From assembly GCA_004154925.1 (NCBI GenBank), contig QJNS01000180.1:101243-165242 (forward strand): a DNA stretch of 64,000 bases. Direction: 5' to 3'. The notes under the pieces are model-generated. The model made no database searches. It saw nothing but the letters and a program-made list of their open reading frames with translations, and was not told where the DNA came from. How positions within the stretch are numbered: position 1 is the first letter of the stretch; every line of letters starts with the position of its first letter. Both the position numbers and the translations under genes were made by a program. Shown here one piece after another: positions 46,620 through 59,231 of the stretch. Source of the stretch: Monosporascus cannonballus (Eukaryota > Ascomycota > Sordariomycetes > Xylariales).

Positions 46620-49600
46620 CTATCCATCGATGGGACACCGATACGCCAACCCCGTCTCCCGCCCGTGTTCGTCGACCCGCCTGTGCGCCACCCGACTCTT
46701 CGCCCGTCCTGCCTCCTGAAGGGTGTCGAGGCAGCACTTGTGGTAGATGTGTCGGCAGGCGAAGACGACGAGGGGGCCGAGCGGCGGCTGCTGCCGGCTA
46801 TCCCTCCCCCTCATCAGGCCATCACCGTTCGCCGGGATCTGGGCGGCGTCCTCCGCTGGCCGGGTGGCAGATTCGCTCACAAGCCCGCCGGTATCGGCGG
46901 CCGTGTCTTTCCCTTTCCCTTTGCCCGCCCCCTCGCCAGCAGATGCGGCCTCATCCCCGCCGCGTTTCCCGCGCGCAGTGGCGGCGGGCAGGGCGGCCTT
47001 CCGCTCGCCGCGCCTCTGGGCCTCGGCGGCCTGTCTCTCCTCCCAGGCCTCGAAGACGTTGCCGGCGACGCCGGGGCCCCAGACGCGGCGGCCGCAGGCC
47101 TCGCAGGTGGAGCCACGGGGCCTCCAGCCGCGCTGGCGGAGCTCGTAAGCTTGCCGGACGTCGGCGAAGAGCTGCTGCTCGAGGAGGCGGTTCGACAGGT
47201 TGAGGATCGACTCCTCGTACGCGTAGGCGGCGAAGATGGACGTGAGCACAGCGCGTAGGTCCGCGAGGCTGGGCGACGTGGTCGCCGCACGGGCCAGGAA
47301 CGCGCGCAGGATGCGGAGGAACGTCGCGCTGCCGTCCGAGCTGGCGCTAAGGTGGATGCTGGACTGGTGGATTCCTTGTGTGGAGATTGGGGGGGAGGTG
47401 GTGGTCAGGAGCGCCGTGAACGTGTGTTGGACAAGTGAGCGCAGGAGTCCGACAAGTTTTTCGCTGTCAAGTACCCTGGCTGACGATGGCTTGCTATCTG
47501 AAAGCTCGCCACTGCTTGTTGACGCGACTACCGACGACAGCCGACGAGTGATTTGGACCGTCGTATCAATCAAGTCAAGCCATAGATTCTCCTCAGGGGT
47601 GAGTTCGGTTGGACCAGGTGGCTTTTGCCTTGGCTGAATTGAGTTGGCCTTTCTAGCTGTCTTCATCTGGCCCTGGCACAGCCAGATTCCGACATGCGTA
47701 TATTTCTGTAAGCCTTTGAGGAGGTCCTCGGCAGGCTCTTCAATATCTACCTCCTCGTTACCTCCGCCCGTGCCTGAAACTAGACCCTGAAGAGCAGACT
47801 CTAAGGTGTCCATGTATCTAGTCAGCCGTTGCATGGCATCCTGCACTTGCCCTTCACGTGCCATTAGGATGACGGCAGCGTCGATAACACCAGTATCTTC
47901 CATTGTCGGCAGCAACTTGTCAAGCCTCAAGTTTGTGGCTTGGACAGTCCCGACATAATCGGAAACATGTGAAGGATTATGCCGACACATCAGTTGCAGG
48001 TATTGCTCGATGAAATCCCGGCCGAGCTTGCTTGATTGGATATCTGATGTCTCCGGTTCGGGCTCTAGTAGAGTTTTCAGGTAAAGGTATTGCAGCTCCG
48101 ACTGTCCATCCAGGGAGTCTAACACGAATCGATGCAATTCTGGGGCATGTCTACCGAGGGTTTGTGCAGCGCGAACCGGATCCAGTTCGACCAGGGCGCT
48201 TGGACGCTGTTTTAGCACATCATGGACATCTTGAATCTGCCTTCTGGTGAGCCCAGCCTGTGCTCTCAGACAGTCAGCGATGCAGTCGAAGATCTCTTCC
48301 TGATCCTCCGGGTCCTCGAAATAGGTCTGTATCAGCTTCCCATATTGTTTCTCATTCCTGTATATGCGCTTGAGGATTCGATAGAAGCCGGCCTGCTTGA
48401 ACAGAGGCATCATCGGCGACAGATCAGGCGGGTGATACACCGAGAGCAGATATTCTGCGCTCAGTTGAGCATCCTCTGCTAGATCGGCCCCGGGATAGTT
48501 ACAGAGTCCGGTGATGACCTTGTTTAGGGTGGACCCCGGGATGAGAAGGTACTGTGGGAATTTGGGAAGATTGCGGGCGATAAACATATCCAGATATATG
48601 GTGTCCTCGGGGGCAAAGTCAGACGGATTCATGATCTCCAACAAGATGGATACCACGTATTGGCGGTCGACCGTCAACCCAAAGGTCTGTTCCTCGGGCA
48701 GGTCTCTGCCTGTACCACCGTTCAGGTGCTTCTCTTGCGCCTCGTTGAGGAAAGAGTCCTCAAAGGCTTCATTGAGCGCACTCAAGAAGCTGGGCGCATC
48801 GAATTTGAGTATCATCCGAAGGTACGGGAATGACGGCTCGTGAGCCTCGCCTGGGCGCGTAAGAAACGTCTTGCCGCTGCCCTTCGGCCAGGTGATACTC
48901 TGGCCGGAGAACAGGAACCAATATATTTCGGCCTTCGCTTGCGAGGCTAGGGTGTCGTCCATGTGCTCTCCGGTCGGATATATCCTTCCGGTTAGCGTGT
49001 AGGACAGATATGGGAACATCTTCAGGGCATTGACTCCGAGCATATTTTCATTCATCAAGTTTTCTGCCGATGCAAAGTCTCCGTCCTGAGTGAGTGGGAT
49101 AAGAAGAGTAAGTAGATCGATGAGCGGCGCGATGTAATCATGAATCGCTTGATTCCAGACATATATCAGAGCATCGTAGAGACCGTGTTGCTTGCACAGC
49201 AGAGTAATCTGGTCTATGTCGAGAGTTGCCGTATCCATGTGGCAGACCATCTCTTCTAAACGACTTTCCCAGCCTTTGGCAACATAATGGGTGACCATGG
49301 CTTTGACGGCTGTTGGCGGCACTGATGAGATCGTCTTCGCAAGGATATAGGGTTCCAGCGTTTCCAAGAAAATGCCTTCCACGGCACTCTCTTCAAACCA
49401 CTCGTACATCTCGTCGAATAAGAAGTCGGTATCCCCCACACTCTGACAGGCGACAAAGCACGTCTCTGCCAGCCCACGTAAATGCTGGTCATCCACCGCG
49501 GTACTGCCTTTCTGCCGCTGACTAAAGGCATATTTGAGAGATGCGCTCACGATCTCCATGAGCTTATCGTGCACCATCTGATGCCTCAATTCGGCGTCTT

Positions 49601-51629
49601 CGGGTAGCCCCACCGTGAGCTTATCTGCGTCGCCCGTGTAATACGACGTCGCAAGCTGGATGGCACCGACATAATCGCCGTTCTCCATCAACGCTATCAG
49701 TCGATCGGCCCAGTTTGACAGAGTACCAATCGAGACATCGTTGAAGCCGAGCAAGAAGATACGGCCTTTATACGCCCTGAAGCTCATGTAAAAGGCATCT
49801 GCAACAACGCCGTGCATTGACGTGTCTTCCTCATCGAGTTGCTCAACTAGGGCGTGGAGCTGGTTTGAAAAGAGATCTACGTGATATATATGTTTGTGTA
49901 TGAGATCAAACGCCTCAGTCATCCTCATCGAGCGGTCCTCTAAGACAATTAGTCTCTGTGTGATGGTGAGGACGGTCAAGACGGAGCGACTAAGCCATTG
50001 GACAGCGACGATAGCCTCTTCGGATTTCCATCGGCTCCGGGCCTTAAATCTCAAGGTGGGCGGCTTGTCCTTGTCTCCAGTGGGTATCTCCTCGACGTCC
50101 AGGACCGTCAGGACATTCGACCAACAGTAGACGAGTTTCGCCTTGGAAGTGACACCGCCGGTGGTCGGGTCGGGCACTTTCAACTTTACCGCAGGGAACC
50201 ATGCCAGGCAGCCGCTCATAGCGCTGTGGTGTGCAACGTCTTTTGGCCTTGCAGATTTGTGCTGGGTCTGAGCCACCGGGGTGGTCGAAACGATGACGAG
50301 AAGATAAGGCGTCAGCATCGCAGTGAGACCCATGGCGTCCGTCGCGCGTTCGACGTTCCCTAGCGGCAATGGAGAAAAGGCGAGTACGGTGCTAGGTTTC
50401 AGCGGCTTGCCTGTCGGTGCGGGCGTATCTGGATAACGCCCGAGTATCCGCGTCGTCTTAACAGTCCTTCCGAGTGCACCTGTGCCGCGAGTAGCCAGAT
50501 GAGAAAAGGCCATGCCGCGGGCATCTGCGGAGACCAATGCAGTATGCCTCGTCCCAAGGAACCCCAGATGCGTTACGGGCACTTTAGGCAAGTGGCCATC
50601 CATTGTCCGGTTTTGTAACTGCGACGGATCTAGATGTGGAATGGACAAAAACGGACGAGAAGCTCGACTGGTATCCCAGGTGAAAATACTCCCGTTCTCA
50701 TGACCGCCAGCTATCGTCGTATGGTCGGCTGAGATAGCGATGGCGGTGATAGCTCCGCACTCGACCGCTAAATATGTCAATATGCATTAACGTCACAGCG
50801 CAGACGATATACTTGAACTCACCCCTGGTTCCCGGTCCAATGATCAGCTTCAGGTTTTGGTTGTAATCAAACACTAAGATTATGCCTTTGGAAGTGCCCA
50901 AGACAATCGAGGCCGTAACGGCTACGCAGGTGGGAGACCCGAAGTTGCGCTTCCCCGCCTCGGAGAAGGCCTGGCCGTTTAACTTATTGAGTTTCGTCCA
51001 TCGTACAACTTCCCACGGGGGCGAGACGGTTTCGGCCTCGCCAGAATCGGATAAGAGGTGGCTACTCAGGGACAGGTTCCTACTGTGCCCCGTGAGGAAT
51101 GCAGGCGAAGAGGGGCGGGGGCTTAGGTTAGAGGGTGAGGATATTCGGGACTGAAATCGCTGGTCGAAGGGTCTGAAGGAGGGAGTCGGACTGCCCAGAC
51201 CGGGCCGCGAGGCTAACGAGGGGAGAAGGCTGCTGCCCGGAGAGGACAACAGGGAACCCTGAGAACAGCGGATCAGACGTGATCTAGACAACCAGGAACG
51301 TTTGCGCCTACTTGTACTGAGGGGGAATCATCGGGCACGGATTGTAGGGAACCAATTGGACTTCCAACCCTCCTGGGCAAGCCTTCGCTTGACCCCTCCT
51401 CGGAGACATCGTCAGTATCTCGTAGTAGCTGACGGTAGCGATTGCTAAGGGGATTGCCCCTAGGGTGGGCAGATTCCGCCTCCTCTTGTCGCTCCTCCTC
51501 GAGGATCTCCGCTATACGGCCCTGCTCCTGTTCCTGCTGCGGTTCCCGCTCTGCCTCGACCAGCTCTTGGCCACTCGCACTCGATGGACGGTCTCCATCC
51601 GGAGAGAGTTCTAAGTGGTCGTCATCCAT
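46620..51629 (-). CDS. vps8: VPS8, CORVET endosomal tethering complex subunit, three exons
   Basis: Vps8 is the CORVET-specific core subunit that binds Rab5/Vps21 and tethers early endosomes (family knowledge). Exons: 51629-51312, 51258-50823, 50767-46620. The 53-nt first intron (GTAGGC...TTCTCAG, or 59 nt using GTACAA, both in phase) and the 55-nt second intron (GTGAGT...TTTAG) keep frame and give ~1633 residues. The N-terminus is acidic and disordered. A beta-propeller follows, with WKSE-type blades (ASIVLGTSKGIILVFDYNQN, AISADHTTIAGGHENGSIF near residues 200-280); the second intron falls within it, which confirms the junction. A long helical CHCR/clathrin-like region runs to ~1450. The C-terminal RING-like zinc finger is CEAC (1473-1476), then ~110 low-complexity residues, then FACRHIYHKCC (~1587-1597) and CPIDG at the very end. 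The insertion within the RING is unusual, and the terminal CPID is consistent with the family. The gene is intact, and its large G+C-rich 3' end creates long antisense frames that are not genes. Confidence 0.93.
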
Positions 51630-52413
51630 ATCGGCAGCCCCATGTCTCTCGCCTGAGAAGGTATGCTCATCGAACCGTGCGCATCAGAAACATGGCTTGT
51701 GAGCTTTTGACAGCGCCGCTTTAGTAGGTGATCGGAGTAAGGCAATCGAGCTATCGATTGTATATTATGCACCCGGGAGAAAGGTGCAACGTGAAGAGGC
51801 AGCGTTGTAGTGCTCAAACTGGGGTGGGCAGATGTGCTATGTGGTCTGAAACAGTATTAATGCGAAGTTCGTAAGTCGGAACGACGTCGTATGTGAATTA
51901 AAGAGCTTGAAGACGGCTATGTTAATAATAAGTTGGATAGGTACCATAAGCTTCCAAGTTCCTTCCTTCCAAGGCTCGCTCCTTTTGCCTTTGTCGCAGC
52001 CGCAGTTAGCGGTACCTAGGTAGGGAGGTAGTTACTGCACCACACACAGATCAGGCCCGCTTTCGGCTTACAGTAGCACCGCGCGCAACTATTGATAGCC
52101 AATCACCACGGACCCATGAGCATGCTACTGATCCCATAGCTCAGTGATGATCTCCGCTAACCCCAGATAATCGCAGCCGTCCATTGGCTGAGCATACTAC
52201 GACATATATCGCCATTGGATCGTGCGCTCTAAATACATGCATACAGTACATCCACAGAGATGCACAATAGAGGCAACAGCTCTTTACTTCTAACTTACCG
52301 ACTTTAACATCGCAACCCCCTGATATCCAAATCATTAGCACAAACCTACGAAGCGCCCGCATCCTCTCTCAGAGGCGGAAAAGGTCACAAATCATACAGA
52401 AACCATACATACA
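51630..52413. promoter_or_regulatory. Shared upstream region of VPS8 and GPALPP1
   Basis: 784 bp between two divergent starts. Contains polypyrimidine/ TACCTAGGTAGG-type runs near 52010-52035 common in Sordariomycete promoters. No specific binding site can be named. Confidence 0.35.
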
Positions 52414-53595
52414 ATGGCATCAATAGGGCCACAACTGCCTCCACATGTCCCAAAACGCAAGCGCGACTCGGACGACGAGGCCGTGCCCGGCTCTCCCCCG
52501 GCCAAGGTCCATGCGACGGAGGACGCGCGCGTCGGAAACGAAAATGAGGTGTCCCTAGGCTATGAGAGCGACAACGACGACGACGAGTTCGGTCCCTCGG
52601 CAGCACCACAACCGGCGCCTGAGCCAAAACCAAAGCCCAGGCCGTCCACCGGGCCCACGCTTCCGGCATCGGTCGCCGCAGCAAACGCAGACGAGATCGC
52701 GCTGGACAGTGAGGCCGATGACGACGACGAAGCCGTCGGTCCCGCTCCAGCAAAACCACCGCCGCCCAGCGCATCCTCCGCCGCCATAGGGCCCTCAGCG
52801 CCGTCTCCGACTAGAGCAGGCACGACAAAGCGGATCCACGGCCCGGCACCACCTCCGGGGCCCCTATCCGAGATGCCCACGGTTCCGCCATCTGCCCCAA
52901 CAGAGGATTCAGGCTCCGAGTCCGACGATGACTACGGCCCCGCGCTGCCCACCTCGCCCTCGCACCAACAGCGCCACCGGCAGGCAGAGCGCCTCGCGGC
53001 GGCCTCGGCGGCGCTCGACGCCGCGTCCGCGGGGGCCCCCCGGCGCGACGACTGGATGCTGGCACCGCCCACATCCGGCGGCGCGTACCGGGTGCCGGAC
53101 CCCACGAAGCTGAAGAACCGGAAATTCGCGTCGGGGCCGCGGGCGGGCGGCGCTGCCGGTAGTGGTGGTCCCTCAGCGTCGGGCGGTGGGGGCGAGATCA
53201 GCAGCATCTGGACGGAGACGCCCGAGGAGAAGCGGCGGCGGCTCGAGGACGCGGTGCTGGGCCGGGGCGACGGCGGTGGTCCGCAGCAACGGACGCAAGG
53301 CCCAAGCGTGGGCCGCCGTGGCGCAGCGGACGCGAGGCCGAAGACGGAAGACGAAAAGCGTATACGTGAGTACACCGAGTCGACGCGGGGCCGCAGCCTG
53401 TACGAGGAGCACCAGCTGGCGAAGGGCGGGCGGGGCGGCAAGATCGAGGAGGAGGATGACGACCCGAGCAAGCGCGCCTTCGACAGGGAGAAGGACATGA
53501 AGCTCGGGGGGCGCATCGGCACGGCACAGCGACGGGAGCTGCTCAATAAGGCCGCCGACTTCGGCGGCAGGTTCTCCAAGGGGAAGTATCTGTGA
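52414..53595 (+). CDS. GPALPP1-like protein (DUF3752)
   Basis: A single-exon gene of 393 residues. It has repeated GPALPP-type motifs: IGPQLPPHV (4-12), FGPSAAP (~59), TGPTLPA (~79), VGPAPAK (~107), IGPSAPSP (~124) and YGPALPTSP (~173), set in acidic, proline-rich disordered sequence with DDDDE runs. The C-terminal part has DDWMLAPP (~211), then FASGP and WTETPEEKRRR (~267), and a charged helical end (EDEKRIREYTESTRGRSLYE, ~313), closing with KLGGRIGTAQRRELLNKAAD and FGGRFSKGKYL. This is the DUF3752 domain of GPALPP1, a nuclear protein of poorly known role, linked to the spliceosome in some organisms (family knowledge, not seen here). It is intact, with ACA-rich context before the ATG (CATACATACAATGG). 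Divergent from VPS8. Confidence 0.88.
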   Translation: MASIGPQLPPHVPKRKRDSDDEAVPGSPPAKVHATEDARVGNENEVSLGYESDNDDDEFGPSAAPQPAPEPKPKPRPSTGPTLPASVAAANADEIALDSEADDDDEAVGPAPAKPPPPSASSAAIGPSAPSPTRAGTTKRIHGPAPPPGPLSEMPTVPPSAPTEDSGSESDDDYGPALPTSPSHQQRHRQAERLAAASAALDAASAGAPRRDDWMLAPPTSGGAYRVPDPTKLKNRKFASGPRAGGAAGSGGPSASGGGGEISSIWTETPEEKRRRLEDAVLGRGDGGGPQQRTQGPSVGRRGAADARPKTEDEKRIREYTESTRGRSLYEEHQLAKGGRGGKIEEEDDDPSKRAFDREKDMKLGGRIGTAQRRELLNKAADFGGRFSKGKYL

Positions 53596-54261
53596 AGTGC
53601 CGCCGCCCCCGTTCTGGCTGTGGACTACGTAACCTCATCCCCCTAAGTAGATACGTACGTGGGAGGGCATTGCTCGCCTACAGTGTCGCACTCTGGACAT
53701 CTTGTCTGCTACGATACCGCATGTCAACTTTTTGCATGGTGGCCCATTCTCATATATAATCTTCCATTCTGCCACATATGTGCGCAGGGAGTCCGCCGTG
53801 CAGAACCGGGACTCCGCTCCTAAACTATTGCCGAGAATACCTAAACTCCCCTTCCCTTCGCGATGCATTTGACCTCTACCTGCGTCCGAAAATAAGCATG
53901 ACCAGCTTGCGATGGCAAACAGATAAATCGGTGACTCCTTCCCCAGCGAGGCACACTCCTCGCGATGCTCCTTGCTTAGAGCCGCCTTCAATCAATTCAA
54001 CTGTTTCTGCCGTGACATTCCCCAAAAGGAAAATATACACATAATCGGTACTACCCGAACGAGTGGCATACCTCGAGCGATCAGTAGATGGCACCGCAAC
54101 GGAATGGTTTTTTTGTGCAGAATGATTCGACATAACAGCTCATTAGGACCATGGGATAATGCACAATAGAATGCAGTAGACGCCACTAGCGATGCCAGTT
54201 GTATATATATTGCTGTGGGTATAGCGAGTCGTGATAATCGAAGAAGCGCCAAGAGACCCGC
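53596..54261. other. Convergent intergenic region
   Basis: 3' regions of GPALPP1 (+) and the RING gene (minus). Short overlapping frames only. Nothing else seen. Confidence 0.4.
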
Positions 54262-55844
54262 CTAGGCAGTAGGTGTAGTAGATGGTCTAATTCCAGCTTC
54301 CAATTGGGACGGCGAAGTGTTCGGATCATTACTGCTACGAGTGGGTTGGGAAGTTTCGGCGGTTTGCCCATCCTGGGCACCCCTTCGCAACACTTGGTCC
54401 ATTCGGAAGGGCGGGAACCGACCACGGAACCTTGAGAACCACCCAGAGCTCTCAGTTGCGCTGGTTTGAGTATTCTCAGGGGCTGTCCTATTCGTACGCC
54501 TCCTCTGTGGCCGCTGCGGTCGGTAAGTCCGCCGGTTATCCGATCCAATAAAGCGTGCACCAGTCAAGCGTCCGCCTCCTAGCAACAAGCGAGGCGGTCG
54601 GTTCCAGGGGTTCAATGTCCGCTGGGGCGATCGAGGCATGTTCATGCGGCCGCCGTTTCGTGGTGGGTCGAGACCCCCGTGAGCCGTGGGGTTATTGGGG
54701 TCGCCCTCTATCGCGGCCGGTCTGGGCTTAGGCGTGTAGTAGTCTGCTTTGCAGAGGGGGCAGCATGCCCTTCGGTTAGTGAGCCAGGGGTCGAGACAGA
54801 CGGCATGGAAGGCATGGCCACAAGTCAATCCACGGACGTCGTCGTCATCCTCAAGAGTGTCGATACATATCGCGCACGTGTCGCCCGCCGTACCCATCAA
54901 CTCGGGGGGTAATGCGGCATCGATGTGCTCGTCATCCTCATCATCGCTCGCGTGTTCGTACTGCTCCTTCAACCCTCTGCTCCCAACAGTCTGGACCGTC
55001 TGGGTCTGAGTCAGTGCGTCCTCGCGGTCCGCGTTGGCCTTCTCAGCACCGTCGGCGCCAGCGGTGCCAGCGGTGCCGTCGGGGTTTTTGCAGCCGTCTT
55101 CCGGCTTACCATTGACGTGGGCGGGAGAGGCATTAGCGCTAAGGGGCTCGTCCGTCGAGTCTCGTTCCTTGGACGGTAGCTCCGGTACAATACCTTCGAC
55201 GCTCCGTACGCTGTTGGCTCGACTAGCGGGAGCCGACACGCCGCCGGCGGTTGGCAAACCTTCTCTAGCCCGTCCGGCGACCCACGTCTTGTACTTGACC
55301 ATGGGGAATTTCTCGTTGACCTCGTCCATCGTCATGAGTTTCTTCTCACGGCGTCGGCGGTGCGGGCGTGCCGGCATATTTTCAAGGTTAATTGGTTCAC
55401 CATTCTCATCCAGCCCTCGCATATGCCGATTGCGAGCATTATATCGAAAGCAGTACTTAACACCAACGATGATCCTGCATTCGTCGTTAGGAAACTCCGA
55501 CTGATCGCGCACACGTAACTTGGGCTCCACAATCCTCACCATAGGTTTGTAAAAACGACGCCAAATCCCAGCGCAACAAAGAACAGCAAAGGGGAGCTGG
55601 ATCCGTTGTCTGGTTCCGGAGGCGGTGTCGGTGAAGCGGATGGAGACTGCGATTCTGACAATGGCGGTTGAAGCGATGTGCTGGAAGCGATGGCAGTTAC
55701 TGCGCTCGAAACTGCTGTCGCAGTGGCGGATGTGATATCGCCGACTGAGAAACCTGTTGGCTCGTCGGCCTGCCGAGCATGATGTTCGACGGCACGCACG
55801 ACAGCACGAGCGCCGTCGACTAGGGCTTGGTTCAATACTCCCAT
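54262..55844 (-). CDS. Single-pass membrane RING-H2 E3 ubiquitin ligase, two exons
   Basis: Exon 1 is 55844-55540, exon 2 is 55474-54262; the 65-nt intron (GTGAGG...AATGCAG) splits the Trp codon inside the membrane helix and keeps frame, giving 505 residues. An Ala/Ser-rich, Pro-rich N-terminal part carries no clear signal peptide. One membrane segment (PLLFFVALGFGVVFTNLWII, ~85-104, to VGVKYCF) is followed by a basic, juxtamembrane YNARNR and, a little further on, PARPHRRRREKK. After ~180 disordered residues comes a RING-H2 domain at ~301-343: CAIC, LTCGHAFHAVCLDPWL, CCPLC, i.e. C3H2C3. The C-terminal ~160 residues are basic and disordered, with repeats of RPQRPQRRR. It probably ubiquitinates membrane or endosomal/Golgi proteins. 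The substrate cannot be told. Similar architecture to fungal PA-TM-RING proteins but without a PA domain. Confidence 0.85.
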
Positions 55845-57110
55845 ATTGCACGGAGACTAAGTACGTTGGCGTTGAGATCGTATGTGCTGGCAGATTTGGA
55901 TCGGTGGGCGCAAGAAGTCGACTACGTAGACCATAGAAAAAGGATCCAGAATTCCAACGATGAGCGATTGACGGACAAGGCGGATTGGCGGATCAACCCT
56001 ACGGATAGCGAACCGACCGAATCCAGAAAATAGATGCCATCTACGGGTGCTAATCACGCTCAACTCGTTTCGTTTTTCTTCGCAATGCAAAGTAGCAAGC
56101 AGCCAGGCGACCGCTTGGGGAGTCCTGCACCCACTTCTTGGTAATTGGAGCTGCAAAATATGGTCAGTCCAGTGAATGGACGATCAACATGGAATGATGT
56201 AGTCAGTTCCGAGTTGATTATGTACGGAACGCTGTACGTAGGCTGATGGATGAAAAGTGATGGAATTGAATTGACGGGGATGGATGGGCGGATGGCGAGG
56301 GTGGAGGTGGGAGGTGGAGTAAAGCTGGAACGCTTGGAACTGGAAGCGGGCTGGGCTGGGCTGGGGGCGGGCCACTTTTGGAGGTGGTTATGGTTATGTG
56401 CGACCTAGATGACGGGAACGCAACCTACCAGGAAATATGGGAGACTGGAAACAATAGAATTCAAAAATCAATAACGGTGCAGTAGGTACGAGTGAGTAAT
56501 AACAGGATCCATGATGCGACGAGGAGGGACACAGGGCAAAAAAAAACGGAAACGACACCTACTACCCAAGGCCCTCCAGCGTTCCTACAGTCGCAACAGC
56601 GCTGTTTGAGTGGCTAAATGTATATGGGCGTAGTAGGCGCAGGTAGGGTGGGCTAGGTACTCCTAATAATGAGATCTTTACACTGTGTGAAGTTATTATT
56701 GATCTAGGTCGCGAGTAATTGAGTATTGAATGCATACATGCACACTCCCTCGTCCGAAAGATAATCGATGAATGGTTGGAATTGGACGAAAACGGGTATC
56801 AGCAAAGCTCCTGGGCGCGCACTAACAACGACGACTATGACATTCGAGCCGGCCTGCCTGCCACGCCAGCCTCGGCTTTCTGGGCTTGGCTTGGCCCTCG
56901 CGCCTCTACTGTAATATCACTCACTCATTAACCCGGACTGCACCCGAGATTCTCTTCAAAACCTCGTATTTCCCACACTCCCTAAAAGAAATGAAAGAGA
57001 TGTGCAACTGGGCGAGCCAAAGCCAAATCTGAGCTGCGTTCATACCGTTCTCGGTGTAGCTCTTAGCAACTCGGTCATGTTTGATTTTAGTATCTGTGCA
57101 CGAAGTCATG
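55845..57110. other. Upstream region of the RING gene and gene-poor spacer
   Basis: 5' flank of the minus-strand RING gene with GGGTGGAGGTGG-type G/A tracts (56280-56390). No open frame of note. Nothing else supported. Confidence 0.4.
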
Positions 57111-57139
57111 TTCGAATGAGGAGTTGTACTACTATAAAA

Positions 57140-57157
57140 GGTAGCCAGCTGGCTACC
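57140..57157. repeat. 18-bp perfect palindrome next to a TATA-like box
   Basis: GGTAGCCAGCTGGCTACC is its own complement, directly after CTATAAAA (57132-57139). Thirty-seven bases further lies the dispersed repeat starting at 57195. A similar arrangement occurs at 61399-61441. Confidence 0.6.
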
Positions 57158-57194
57158 TACACTTACACACTAAACTATCAACTTCCTGCCAAGT

Positions 57195-57290
57195 GAGTAT
57201 CAGGCCGAATATTAACATCCTTGTCGGGCAACCCCCTAGCGTCAGCTCAGAGTTCTGGCTCTACTGAAGTGCTGAATTATACAAAGCTCT
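57195..57290 (+). repeat. Dispersed repeat, copy 1
   Basis: Begins GAGTATCAGGCCGAATATTA, shared exactly with 61441, then follows with diverged but alignable sequence (TCCTT, CTAGCGTCAG/CTAACGTCAG, CTACTGAAG/ATACTGAAG). It is preceded by G-T, so GTGAGTATC could also serve as an intron donor. Confidence 0.55.
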
Positions 57291-58191
57291 AAAAGGCTTC
57301 CTGATAGATAATGGAATACACTTGGCTAGGATGTTAAATTCGCCCTATGACATACTCAGTCATTAAAGTTAACCCATCACAGATATCAGCACAACCACGT
57401 ATCTAAGTGACGCGGCCCCAGACCAGGCTGTGCAGGCGCTCATAGTCCCCTGTTCTGAAACAGAGGAGATCGCTGCTGTCCCACCAATAGGTATGACTTT
57501 CTGTGGTAACAGCAAGGGTACTAGCACTCGGTAATCGGAGTATCCGCTCAGCACTACGGCTCCAGGAAACCGTCGACGAGAGCACAGCCGCATGTATTTA
57601 GCCCCGCCACGAATGACTTCTATTATTTAAAAGAAGAGAGACACTGTTATGAGGCTCTCTTCCGAGATTCTATCCATCGTGAGATACATGGGTTAGCAGG
57701 TTCTATAACTCGACGAGGTTGAGGACCCCATGAACTCAGTTTTCGGGATAAACTTGGGTTAGACGACCCCAACCGGCAGGCGGGTCGCAGATCAATCGAT
57801 CGACGAACACTTCCAAGTTACAGGATTATCATCCAGGCCTTTGCTCAACATCCTACCGGCATTCCCGGGGGCGTTGTAATAACTAGGTACATGATGGCAG
57901 TAACTCGATATTGACTTGCCCCTGCAGCAGACAGTTATTATATGCCACAATCCCACTAACAACGCGGTTTCGGAATGCTAACAATGGAAAAGCATCAGGG
58001 GAAATGGGAGCTTTCTCAGCACTTCGGCACTTCTGGGTCATCCAACCCTTCTGGGCCCTCTCGCTACACTTGTATGGGGAGTGTTACCAAGCGTGCATGA
58101 GCATGGCGCTGTTCGCCTAAACCTCGAAAGATGCCGCTTCACAGTCGCTAAAAGTACCCGCCAGGATGCGACTTCGTGCGATACCTACTCA

Positions 58192-58276
58192 TGGTGGTGG
58201 ACAAAAACTTGATGGTGTCCAGAGCCACAACACACCCATTGACACGACACTATCAAGTATTTTGTCCACCACCTTG
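58192..58276. mobile_element. Tiny foldback/MITE-like element, 85 bp
   Basis: Left arm GGTGGTGGACAAAAACTTGA (58193 on) and right arm ending ATTTTGTCCACCACC (to 58273) are inverted repeats of ~27 bp with few mismatches, separated by ~26 bp. A 7-bp direct duplication CTACTCA flanks it at 58185-58191 and 58277-58283. This combination suggests transposition of a miniature non-autonomous element. The parent family is unknown. Confidence 0.55.
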
Positions 58277-59231
58277 CTACTCACTCAGGCTCGGGAATTA
58301 AATCCTCTGAGTGAGGCAGTGTAACCGGGTGGCTGCACAACCCGAACCTCCTCGAACCCTTCCAGGGTCTCTCTGAGACAGAACTAGTCCGTAACAGTAA
58401 TGCAGTACCAGCAGCATGCGACCCGTTGTTTTCAGCTCGGAATTGTAATAGGCAGGTCAAGCATCTCACTGGACTCAGGCACAGCAGGGTTCGATCGAGC
58501 GCATGGTGGATTATCCAAGTTCCACAACCTGTTCAACGGAGTCCACGTATGGCATTGATATAAGCTACTCTTGCGCGATGTCCAGAAGCAAAGCCTGCAG
58601 CGGGCTACAATCAGACTGCAACAAGATAAGAACTGTTCATCTGACATCGTCATGTCCCGTCAGCGTGGCTCAGACTCCGGGCCGCGTCAGTTGGAGCTCT
58701 ACACGATCGCATCGATTATTGCAGTTAGTGGCAAATAAGCCCCATATTCTAGAAAGCGCTGGTTTGATTGGTCCATGCATCGACTTGTGTTGCAAAGCAC
58801 CAAATCAATACGTAAGATACATAAAACAGTTCCACTGATGCTAATGACGGTCTCACGTGACAGAAATCCCAGCCCCAGCCTATTCGCGCTCGAACCAGTT
58901 GCTCCCAGGAAGATAACACATGGATTACGCCTAATAAGCTGCATGGTCAATATACACGCCAATCTTACCCTACAACACTAACTACAATAAACCTTCTGGT
59001 GTAGCTGTTTGACGAGACACGCGGATCCCCCAAAGAATTGGCACATCAAGGCGCTGGCTCTTTATGCAATCTTCATAGTTAGAAAATTTTTGAAAAGTAA
59101 AACAACACGAAATATTAAAATTAAAAATGCAGTTACGCAATTTCGCAAATATCATTTAATTCAAGCCAGTTATTTGCCTACTATTCCATAGTAGTTGTTA
59201 CAAATCTGTCTGTAAGTAAATGCAACTGTAC

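Noticed and set aside
46665..47637. Long plus-strand and alternative-frame ORFs (up to 197 residues) over the VPS8 3' end
   Set aside because: They lie within the intact VPS8 coding sequence, are made of G/R/P/A-rich low-complexity sequence and arise from high GC content.
52560..53579. Antisense ORFs of 79-215 residues over GPALPP1
   Set aside because: Mirror frames of a GC-rich, repetitive coding sequence. The sense strand carries clear family motifs.
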